A stretch of DNA of 16,821 nucleotides from Chrysochromulina parva. Lineage: Eukaryota > Haptophyta > Prymnesiales > Chrysochromulinaceae. Of this stretch, positions 1 to 9,134 are shown one piece after another. Within the stretch, counting starts at the first letter, position 1. The number at the start of each line of letters is the position of its first letter. Location: positions 1-16,821 of the forward strand of contig PJAB01001153.1 in NCBI GenBank assembly GCA_002887195.1, given 5' to 3'. The translations under genes were made by a program, and so were the position numbers. The notes under the pieces were generated by a model. It worked only from the letters and a program-made list of their open reading frames with translations, was not told where the DNA came from and did not search any database.

Positions 1-709
1 GCTGGGACGTCCCACGCAAACCTGGTCCGGCCCAATTTTTTCCCCGTTGCTAAGTGCGCGATGGCGTGCGGGCCGTTGGCCGCTCAGGGGCCTCTTCAGC
101 ACTTCAGGCTTCTCGTCTGTCGTGTCCGTCCCGCCATTCTCGATTCTGGGCCGTGGCTGCGGGCCACTGGTGCCCACTGCCTTTTCAAGGACAACGTGGG
201 GCGGTGAAGGTCAGCACGGTCCACCTCCACGGAAAGGGGGTCCGCAATCGTCAAAGGGCTCAGGGGGATGGGCCCCAGCAGTTGCGCTAAGGTGATACTT
301 CGCTTTTAATGCCTCTCGAGATTCCCTGTGAACCCGGAATTTTTAGTTCATTACACATTAGATTACCGATACAAGCGCGCAACCACGAAGTTGTGCGTCC
401 GGTCGTCGCGGCTCTGCGGGTCGCTGCGCAGAACTCTTTCGACGTCTCGTGTGACACTCACCTCATCCAGCGCGGCGTCCGGCGAGCGGCGAAGCGGCGT
501 ACCGAGTCCGGGCACGCGAAGAACCGGCAACGCGCGACGTGTGCGACGTGGCAGCTGGCAGGACCCGGGGATGTCATAGATTTGGTTTCGCTGTCCGCGT
601 GGGTCGACCCGGCGACCGCCGATTCGGGTTCCGCCTCATCCTCCGCCGCCCCTCGGTGCCTCCACACTCTCCGCCGAGGTCGCCCCGAGCTCGATGCGAT
701 CTCGGCGTC
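1..709. other. Unassigned region downstream of the CHMP2A gene
   Basis: I recognise no gene here. Plus frame 1 is open from the window edge to a TGA at 205-207 (68 codons), and a second plus frame is open at 54-290. Neither encodes a family I know, and in GC-rich DNA open frames of this size arise by chance. The stretch just below 710 is the likely 3' UTR of the minus-strand CHMP2A gene. I see no AATAAA-like signal for it on the minus strand. Bases 330-390 are clearly less GC-rich than the rest, which suggests a non-coding spacer or UTR. Confidence 0.4.
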
Positions 710-1863
710 TCAGGTGCGCCTCAGATTGTCGAGGCGCCGCTGCAGCTCCGCATCGAGATCGCCGCCGCCCGCGTCGCCGCCGCCGCCGCCCGCGTCGCCG
801 CCTGAAGCGCCCGCGGACACGGCCTGCGGCGCGGCCGCGCCCGCCCCGGCGCCCGCGGAGGACATACCCGACGGAGCCTCCTTCATTGTGTTGCCTACCT
901 CGATGCCAAGCTCGGCCATGATACCACCTGCGACGGTGACAATCGGCGACAATCGGTGTCAGTGGAGGAGGGTGGGGTTGCAAGACAGGACGCAAGACGA
1001 GTCGCAAGTGATCGCAAGTGGGTTCGCAAGACGGGACGCAAGCCGGGACGCGAGCCGAGACGCGAGATGAATGCGTGGACGCGAGATGAATGCGAGATGA
1101 ATGCGAGATGGACGCGAGATGAATGCGTGGACGCGAGATCGTACCGAGCACTGCATCCTCCTCCTTGGGAAATCAAGGGGAATCAAGGGAGATCAAGAGA
1201 CATCGTACCGAGCACTGCATCCTCCTCGTCCTCGTCCTCATCATCGGCGAAGGCCTCGTCCATCGCGTCCGACATCATCTCCTCCTTCATCCCCATGATC
1301 TCGTTCTGCTGCTCGAAGTCGGCCATGATCTGCCCACGCGAGATCACGCGTGCGAGAGAAAGAGACGATGAGAGAGACGTCATCAAGAGACGCAGCAGCT
1401 GATCCGACGCTAGGCGGCGGCAGACGGAGCGGGCACGGGCGCCACAGCGCGCCTTACGGACGGATCCGGCGGTGGCGGCGCGAGCTTCACGTACCTTTTG
1501 GATCTGCGGCATGTTCATCTTCTGGTTCATCCGCGCCATGATCTTGGTGATGCCCTTCATAGACGCCGCCATCTGCTGCGACGACTGCATTGTCGTTAAC
1601 CGGAGTGAGACCGCCTCCAAGTGCGACTTCATCTTGTACATCTTTTTGATGTAGTTGCGTGTGCGCACGAGGTCCTTGGCCTTGATCTTCGCCGCGTCCA
1701 TGTGACCATCCTTGGCTGCCTTCTTGATTTCTGTCATCAGCTTCTTTTCATTGCGCTCAAGCGTCGTGCGCTCGCGGTCCATCTCGCGCACGCTCTTCTT
1801 GATACCGCGCTGGTACTCCTTCATTCGCTGCGCAGGCGTCTTTCCTACGCCAAACAGGTCCAT
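710..1863 (-). CDS. CHMP2A: ESCRT-III subunit CHMP2A / Vps2 family
   Basis: Three exons on the minus strand: 1495-1863, 1209-1329 and 710-927, with phases 0 and 1 at the two junctions; 235 residues (human CHMP2A has 222). The start MDLFGVGKTPAQRMKEYQ matches the family N-terminus. It is followed by the basic helix with DRERTTLERNEKKL, the KAKDLVRTRNYIKKMY segment and MPQIQK. Exon 2 adds IMADFEQQNEIMGMKEEMM and an acidic stretch. Exon 3 gives ELGIEVGN, a Gly/Ala-rich linker, and a C-terminal MIM1 motif (AELQRRLDNLRR) that in the family binds the VPS4 MIT domain. Family role (known): ESCRT-III polymer subunit acting with CHMP3/Vps24 on endosomal, cytokinetic and nuclear-envelope membranes. Donors are AAG|GTACGT and CTCG|GTACGA; acceptors are GGGCAG|ATC and CGCAG|GTGG. 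It is head-to-head with the cyclophilin gene. CHMP2A is preferred over CHMP2B on overall resemblance. Confidence 0.95.
928..1208 (-). other. CHMP2A intron 2 with short tandem repeats
   Basis: This 281-bp intron is bounded by CTCG|GTACGA and CGCAG|GTGG. It is built largely of imperfect 10-11 bp repeats. On the plus strand gcgagatgaat and gcgtggac variants occupy about 1063-1139, and cgcaagacgg / cgcaagccgg variants lie at about 1010-1060. The repeat differs in sequence from the one in the REV3 introns but has a similar period. Confidence 0.8.
1138..1227 (-). repeat. Duplicated 3' end of CHMP2A exon 2 with its donor site
   Basis: A 26-bp segment at 1202-1227 spans the end of exon 2 and its GTACGA donor. 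It recurs exactly at 1138-1163 inside intron 2, 64 bp away. The intron therefore carries a second, decoy copy of the exon edge and 5' splice site. Confidence 0.9.
1330..1494 (-). other. CHMP2A intron 1
   Basis: 165 bp, donor AAG|GTACGTGAAG, acceptor GTGGGCAG|ATC. On the coding strand the 3' half is pyrimidine-rich (GTCTCTCTCATCGTCTC), an ordinary polypyrimidine tract. It contains no exon-derived duplication that I can see. Confidence 0.85.
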
Positions 1864-2063
1864 GGTTAAGAGAGGAGCTTGCGAAGCGTGTGACTGCTTT
1901 GCGAGCGCTTCGCAAGCAAACCCGCTTTTCTTCACGACACGACACCGCATCGATCACTCGGTCGTTAACCTCCGTGCGTTGGGGTTGTGCCTCACTTTCA
2001 ACCGAGCGCCGCATTTCTGTGACGAAATGGGTCATCATCTCATTTATCTCCGACCGACGCGTA
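1864..2063. promoter_or_regulatory. Shared 5' region of CHMP2A (minus) and cyclophilin (plus)
   Basis: These 200 bp lie between two divergent start codons and must hold both promoters and both 5' UTRs. I see no TATA box. The region is less GC-rich towards the cyclophilin side. The inverted repeat at 1877-1917 is its clearest structural feature. Confidence 0.6.
1877..1917. promoter_or_regulatory. Perfect 12-bp inverted repeat in the CHMP2A leader
   Basis: The arms GCTTGCGAAGCG (1877-1888) and CGCTTCGCAAGC (1906-1917) are exact reverse complements with a 17-bp spacer. They start 13 bp upstream of the CHMP2A ATG, so in the mRNA they could form a strong GC-rich hairpin near the start codon. A related TTGCGA at 1899 gives a second, smaller palindrome with the right arm. 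It could equally be a dyad site for a protein in the shared promoter. Confidence 0.65.
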
Positions 2064-2761
2064 ATGCTTTTCGTGCTCGTGAGCGCCTCGGCGCTCGTCG
2101 TGGCCCCACGAGGCGCCGTTACGCACAAATTGCGCGGCGGCGATGTCAAAAACATGGACTTCTTCAAGCAGTTCATGCCTAAGTCGCTGCCGACTGATGC
2201 CCCAGTGACAACGACCGTGTACTTTGACATGACCATTGGTAACCCTATCCCTATCCCTAACCCCAACCCGAACCCGAACCCTGACCTACCCCCCCCAACT
2301 CAGGCGGCAAGCCGGCTGGTCGTATCGAGATGGGTCTCTTCGGCGGCGTGGTGCCGAAGACAGCCGAAAACTTTCGCGCGCTGTGCACGGGCGAGAAGGG
2401 CTTTGGTTACGCAGGTTCGCCATTTCATCGGGTGATTCCTGGCTTCATGTGCCAGGGCGGTGACTTTACGAATGAGAATGGCACCGGTGGCAAGTCCATC
2501 TATGGGAGTAAGTTTGCCGATGAGAACTTCGACCTCGGCCACGGTGGCCCAGGCTGCTTGTCCATGGCGAACGCTGGACCCAACACGAACGGCTCCCAGT
2601 TCTTCATCTGCACGTCAGACACGTCCTTTCTCGATGGGAAGCACTGCGTGTTTGGAAAGGTCACCAAGGGCATGGACGTTGTCAAGCTGATTGAGGCAGT
2701 TGGCTCCAGCAGCGGTAAGACGCGCCAGGAGGTGCGCGTTGCCGCCAGCGGCCAGCTGTAA
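2064..2761 (+). CDS. Cyclophilin-type peptidyl-prolyl isomerase with N-terminal targeting leader
   Basis: Two exons, 2064-2238 and 2304-2761, phase 1; 210 residues. The first 14 residues are hydrophobic ([14 protein letters not shown]) and are followed by APRGAV. This reads as a signal peptide with a transit-like region, so the secretory pathway or a complex plastid is likely (inference). The cyclophilin fold runs from about residue 50 to the end. Visible family motifs are [15 protein letters not shown] (catalytic Arg, Phe, Gln), [15 protein letters not shown], and [11 protein letters not shown] with the active-site His. The C-terminus GQL is typical. The position of human CypA Trp121, a cyclosporin contact, is Phe here (SFLDGKH). 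The enzyme isomerises X-Pro bonds during folding. ATG 2064 is chosen because it begins the hydrophobic leader; the only upstream in-frame Met, at 1890, lies in the divergent leader region. It converges with REV3. Confidence 0.96.
2239..2303 (+). repeat. Cyclophilin intron made of telomere-like hexamers
   Basis: A 65-bp intron, donor ATTG|GTAACC, acceptor AACTCAG|GCGG, restoring the reading IGGKPAG. Between donor and acceptor it is almost entirely degenerate CCCTAA/CCCTAT/CCCGAA/CCCCAA units, followed by a C-run that serves as the pyrimidine tract. Confidence 0.9.
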
Positions 2762-2935
2762 TTGGAGATGTGTGTGAACACAAGTGAGCGACCCGTCTGC
2801 TCATACGTTTCTCATACGTGCTCTCAAGCTATCGACTGAGACGACTAACTTCTCTCGTCTCTAAGTACTAGAGGACCGCTACCAAGACTGAAAGCTAGTG
2901 CTAAAGAGAGTAAAGAGTTCATACGTACTCTAAGA
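2762..2935. other. Convergent 3' intergenic region (cyclophilin and REV3)
   Basis: 174 bp between the TAA of the cyclophilin gene and the TAG of REV3. It is AT-richer than its surroundings and holds short direct repeats (catacgt three times; ctctaag and ctaccaag twice each). It must contain both 3' UTRs. I see no canonical AATAAA on either strand. Confidence 0.6.
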
Positions 2936-5900
2936 CTACCAAGCCAGCTCATGCTCATCGTCGTCCTCGTCCCCCTTGTCGCCCCCCGCCCTTCTTGTGA
3001 GGCTCCCCAAGTGGTCGACGGCGGTCGTGTACTGGCGCTGCAGCTTGAGGCGCGAGTACAGGTGCGGGCAATCGAGGTTTCGGCACTCGATCGGCCCCAC
3101 GCGCGCCGCCGAGCAGCGCAGGCAGTGCGCCACCAATGCATGCACGCGCGCCTCAAGCAAGTTTCGTCTCGTGGTGAGAGCGACCGTTGAGGTCAACCGA
3201 TCGTCGGCGCACTCAGCGCATAGGAGCGCGGGGCACGGCTTGTCGCACAAGATGCAGTGGCTCGACTCGAAGTAGCCGACGATCGTGGCGCCGTGACGGG
3301 CGCGCTGGGCGACCGCTGCCGGTAGGGCGCGGTCGAGCGGCGCGCGGCGCGAGCGGCGCATCTCCTGCTTGTACCTGTGGGGAAGAGGCGAGGGCGCCGT
3401 GGTGAGCACTTGCATGCAGAGGGGCCATGCGGTCGCGAGCGCATCTCGAGCTTGTACCAAATGAAGACGTCGACGCCGATCAGCGAAAAGATGCGCCCGA
3501 GCGCTGGCAAGATGCGATTCAGGATGTAGTACGATGCATCCGGGCGAGGCGCCTGCCACCGCGCCGCGTCGGGCACTCCGTGCGGCGGGAAGAGGAGGAC
3601 TTCGGGGCGCTGTGCCGAGTCGCGCAGCCGAGCTGACTCCTGATGAAGGGGGCAATCAGCGTGCAATCAGAGGGGGGCGCTGTGCCGAGTCGCGCAGCCG
3701 AGCGGACTCCTGATGAAGGGGGCAATCAGCATGCAATCAGCAGATGCAGCCGAGCTGACTCCTACCGCGACACGACGATGAGGGGGGTCATCAGAGGTCA
3801 TCAGAGGCCATCAGAGGTCATCAGACGCCATCAGGCGCCATCCACGGCACTCGCCTGCCGCGACACGACGATGAAGGGGATCCTCTCGCCTGTCTGTGCC
3901 TTGTCGTTCGGGTCGATCTGCTGACGGTGGCGCGCGACCTGAGCGCCCGGGGGAGCGCTCTCCTCCGACTTGTACGTGCCCAGGCGCACCTGATGAGGGG
4001 GGCAATCAGCATGCAATCACTCTCTCCGACTTGTACGTGCCCAGGCGCACCTGATGAGGGGGGCAATCAGCATGCAATCGCTCTCTCCGACTTGTACGTG
4101 CCCAGGCGCACCTGATGAGGGGGGCAATCAGCATGCAATCGCTCTCTCCGACTTGCACGTGCCCAGGAGCACCTATGCCCATTGGAGGAAATGGTTGGCA
4201 ATCAGCCGTGGCAATCAGCGGTGGCAATCAGCAGTGGCAATCAGCAGTGGCAATCAGCGGTGGCAATCATTCGCAATCAGCCGTGGCCATCCGTGGTAAT
4301 CAGCGGTCATCAGACGTCATCACTGGTCATCAGGCGCACCTCATTCGCGAAGACGAGATCGAGCAGACTCGCTCGCCCGCACTGCAGCTTGTCACATTGA
4401 CGAAGCACGTACGCCTTGACCGCCGAGATATCCCCCGAGGTGAAGAGCAGCCGGAGCGCCTTCTCGACGATCTTGCGTTCAGCAGCGCACCTGTGGCAAT
4501 CCGGGGCACTCAGTGGCAATCAGTGGCACTCAGTGGCACTCAGTGGCACTCAGTGGCACTCAGTGGCACTCAGTGGCACTCAGTGGCACTCAGCAGCGCA
4601 CCCGTCGCGGCGGATAGTCTCGATGCCTTTCGCGTCGAGACGAGGCGATGCATGCTCGTGCTCGTACATGTAGCCCACGTACCTATAGCCAATCGTGGCC
4701 ATCAGTGGCAATGAAGAGGCCATCAGTGGCCACGAGAGGCCATCCGTGGTCATCAGAGGCAATCAGAGGTCATCAGAGGTCATCCGAGGCCATCCGAGGC
4801 CATCCGTGGCCATCAGTGGCCATCATCAGAGGCCATCCGAGGTCATCCGTGGCCATCAGTGGCCATCATCTCGGGCAAAGGTAGCCCACGTACCTCTTCT
4901 TGGTGCACAGGACGCACGGGTGGTACACCTTCTCCATCTCGAGCTCCATGGGATGCGGATTCGCAGCGGTCACCTGCAATTAGAGGCAATCAGAGGCAAT
5001 CAGAGGCAATTATCTCCATCTCGAGCTCCATGGGATGCGGATTCGCAGCGGTCACCTGCAATTAGAGGCAATTAGAGGCAATTGGAGGCAATCATCTCCA
5101 TCTCGAGCTCCATGGGATGCGGATTCGCAGCGGTCACCTGCAATTAGAGGCAATCAGAGGCAATTGGAGGCAATCATCTCCATCTCGAGCTCCATGGGAT
5201 GCGGATTCGCAGCGGTCACCTGCAATTAGAGGCAATCAGAGGCAATCAGTGACACCCATACGCAATCCTCACGCTCAACCCGTATGTCTCTAATGAGCAT
5301 GCAATCAAGGGCCTCACCTCGGCGGCGATCTGGCGCCCCGTGATGAAGGCCTGCAATCAGCATGCAATCAAGGGCCTCACCTCGGCGGCAATCTGGCGCC
5401 CCGTGATGAAGGCCTGCAATCAGCATGCAATCAAGGGCCTCACCTCGGCGGCAATCTGGCGCCCCGTGATGAAGGCCTGCTGCCGTGATTGGCCCTCGAG
5501 GAGCACGAAGAGCGAGTCCGTGTCGCCGTAGATCACCCTAGCACCCCAGCTTGGGTGTTGGTTCACGTGGGCGATGGTCCGCTGCAGGGTCTCTCGCCCA
5601 GTCTGCACTCGGACGCAATCAGAGGCTATTAAGAGGCAATCAATATGCAATCTGATTCAATCGGAGGCAATCAGAGGCAATCACGATGCACTCAGAGTCC
5701 ATCAGAGGCGGTGTCTCTCCCAATCACGAGCACTCACCTGCACGATGGCGTCGGCCAGGTGCACGTTGGGCATTCGGCCCGAAAAGGAAGCCGAGGTGTA
5801 ACCGTAAGTGACGTTGGCAATGAGCTTGAGCCCGAACTGTCGCGCGTTGAGCGTTCGATGGAGGGCCGAGCCCACCTGATGATTGAGGCAATCATGTGCA

Positions 5901-6301
5901 ATCAGGTGCAATCAGGTGCAATCAGGTGCAATCAGGTGTAATCATGTGCAATCATGTGCAATCAGAGGCGCCTCGAGCTCAGCACGCTCGCTCGATGGAG
6001 GGCCGAGCCCACCGGTACTTGCTTCATCGCGCGTTTGACCATGAAGCGCGTCTCGAGGATCTCCGTGAGCAGCCGCGGCAGCACCCCGCGCCGCGTGCGG
6101 GCTGTCGTGAAGAGGAAGCCGTTGGGCGACGCATGCAAGCCGGGTAAAGGAGGGACGTTGCCGGTACACTTGTGGTTGGCATCGGGCCTGATGAGGGAGG
6201 CAATCAGTTGCAATCAGTTGCAATCAGTTGCAATCAGGTGCAATCAGGTGCAATCAGACGTGTGGTTGGCATCAGGCCCCCGTACCCCTCATGGTCGCCG
6301 C

Positions 6302-6353
<52 letters not shown>

Positions 6354-9073
6354 TCCACCTCCGCCGCCGTCGCCCGATGGCCCTTGATTGACTCTGAGAG
6401 TCTCTGATTGGCACTGCGAGCTCGAGCTGGACGGTTGAGCATCCGCGAGATTGCACCTCGAGCTGGACGGTTGAGCATCCGCGAGATTGCAGCCGTTGGA
6501 GAGCCGTTGGAGGCATGCATGCAACTGGGCGGCTGGTGAACGGAGTGCATGCGCCTCGCGCGCGCTGACGAAACCTCGAACCGAAAGGTCCAGGCAGCCA
6601 AACTTGAGGGGGGTGCGCCGAGGACCCCCACCATCGCCGCCCATGCCGCCCATGCCTGCATCGAGGGTTCTTCGTATGCCGTCGATGGGTCCAAGGCATG
6701 TCGAGTAGCAGTAATTGTACGCGATGATCACCTGCCACATCATCGAGGCGATCACCGAGGCCATCGCACGCAATGAGGTGCCATCAGAGGCCATCAGAGG
6801 CCATCAGAGGCCATCAGAGCTCATCGGAGCTCATCAGAGCTCATCAGAGTTCATTACCGACGGGTAGAGAGACCGAAAGTCAAGCACGACCACCGGTGAC
6901 GTGTACAGCCGCCCCTCCGGCTCCATGATCAGAGGCAGGCACGTGAGGCTTTCCTGCTCGGCCACCTGATGAGGGAGGCAATCCAATCTAATGAGAGCCA
7001 ATCAAAGGCAGGCACGTGAGGCTGTCCTGCTCGGCCACCTGCCGGCAGGGACCATTGGAGGTCATCAGTGGTCATCAGTGTTCATCAGAGGGTACTCAGA
7101 GGTCATCAGAGGGATCATCAGAGGCCATAAGAGGTCATCAGAGGTCATCAGAGGTCATCAGAGGCCATAAGAGGTCATCAGAGGGATCATCAGAAGCCAT
7201 CCGGACGAAACTTTGAAGCGTAATCAATGGTCATCAAGGGTGGTCACCTGCTTCTTATCAGGCGAGGCGAGCACGTAGTCCTGCGTGCGGCACAGGCGTA
7301 GCAGCATGGACTCGACACGGTACTGGGAGCCGCGCGTGATGACGCTGTGGAAGTCGATCCCAAGAGCGCTGTGGTGAGCACTGGCATGCAAGGCAGGTCA
7401 TATCAGTGGCAATCAGCGCACCTGTGGAAGTCGATCCCGAAGACACTCGATCCCAAGAGCGCTGTGGTGAGCACATGCATGCAAGGCAGGTCATCATGGC
7501 AATCAGCGCACCTGTGGAAGTCAATCCCGAAGACACGAGCAAGCTCGGAGGTACGTGCGATCGTCTCCATTGCATCTGCGATCCGTAACGTGAGCGTGGC
7601 GCGACGCCCAAAGTGGCGAAGCACGCGCACGCGCGCGTCGTCGCGGCGCGGCGCCCCAACTGGGCGCCCCAACTGGGCGCCCACGACGGCGCCACCCACG
7701 GCGGCACTGCCCGCCACGGCGACGCCCACGACGGCGCCGCCCACGTCATCCTTCGCGGTCCACCATCCGGTGAGCGTCTTGTGGGAAAAGAGAGGCACTC
7801 GCTCGTTGAGCACCTTGGCGGCCACGTGCTCGAGCGTGTACGAGGTGAGCTGGAGCTCGGCGCGCGCGCACCTGCAATCGAGCTCCATCAAGTAGGGTCC
7901 TCAGATGCAATCTCCATCAAGTAGGGTCCTCAGATACAATCGAGCTCCATCAAGTAGGGTCCTCAGATGCAATCGAGCTCCATCAAGTAGGGTCCTCAGA
8001 TACAATCGAGCTCCATCAAGTAGGGTCCTCAGATGCAATCGAGCTCCATCAAGTAGGGTCCTCAGACGCAATCCGACGCACCGCCACAGGTTGATGAGTA
8101 CACGGCCGATGATCTTGATGCCGCTAGCGACAAGAGCTCCCCACTGGTCCTCCATCACCTGCCAATCAGTGGCAATCAGTGGCAATCAGTGGCAATCAGT
8201 GGCAATCAGAGCTCCCCACTGGTCCTCCATCACCTGCCAATCAGTGGCAATCAGTGGCAATCAGTGGCCATCAGTGGCAATCAGAGCTCCCCACTGGTCC
8301 TCCATCACCTGCCAATCAGTGGCAATCAGTGGCAATCAGTGGCCATCAGTGGCAATCAGAGCTCCCCACTGGTCCTCGATCTCTTGGCAATGAGTGGCCA
8401 TCAGTGGCCATCAGTGGCCATCAGTGGCAATCAGAGGCACTCACCTCGTTCGGACTGGACTTGTCGGGGGTGCGCCCGAGCTGCAATCAGATGCAATCAG
8501 ATGCAATCAGAGGCACTCACCTCGTTCGGACTGGACTTGTCGGGGGTGCGCCCGAGCTGCCGAATGAGGGGTGGCTCGATGCCGAGCACGTTCGCACGAT
8601 CGATCAGGAAGCCAATCGACGCCTGGCGCACGTCCCAGCCAATGAGCATGTCGGCATCCACCGTGCGCACGAGCCTCGCAAACGTGATGAGCAACTCAAC
8701 CTGCAATCACATGAGATGCAATCACATGAGATGCAAACGTGATGAGCAACTCAACCTGCAATCACATGAGATGCAATCACATGAGATGCAAACGTGATGA
8801 GCAACTCAACCTGCAATCACATGCACTCACATGCACTCAAGGAGGCCTTTACAGAGGAGGCGATCAGAGGCGATCAGCAGCAATCAGCCGCAAGCAGCCG
8901 CAATCATCAGCAATCAGCCGCAATCAGCCCCACCTCGCTGTGCACGATGATCCATTCGGCTGTGGGGAAATCGCCGGAGAGCAGCCCACGGTAGCGCCGT
9001 ACTGAGCGCTGCGCCGCCGCGACGTCTTCGTCCTCATCAGCACGAACCAATAGCAGGTGACGCAACACGCTGC

Positions 9074-9134
<61 letters not shown>

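Larger units (their letters stand above)
2936..3989 (-). other. REV3: REV3 thumb end and C-terminal CysA/CysB domain (exons 22-24)
   Basis: Exon 22 encodes VRLGTYKSEESAPPGA and ERIPFIVV; exon 23 encodes YYILNRILPALGRIFSLIGVDVF. Exon 24 holds two Cys clusters. CysA is HCILC...CAEC (Cys at about 2741, 2744, 2753, 2756), a zinc site in the family. CysB is CLRC...CRNLDC (about 2785, 2788, 2798, 2803), which in family-B polymerases binds a 4Fe-4S cluster and docks the POLD2/Pol31 subunit. The protein ends in an acidic tail, DEDDDEHELAW. Confidence 0.95.

Noticed and set aside
309..1070. 253-codon open frame on the plus strand
   Set aside because: It runs antisense to CHMP2A exon 3 and intron 2; its Pro/Ala-rich reading is the complement of the Gly/Ala linker.
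1890..2063. Longer cyclophilin N-terminus starting at ATG 1890
   Set aside because: It would put 58 unconserved residues ahead of the hydrophobic leader and overlap the inverted repeat in the divergent promoter.
2239..2303. True chromosome end or telomere
   Set aside because: The tract is only about 50 bp, degenerate, and flanked by two exons of one conserved protein.
4115..4714. 199-codon plus-strand open frame rich in AISGNQWQS
   Set aside because: It is generated by the intronic decamer, which has few stops on the plus strand, and overlaps REV3 exons in antisense.
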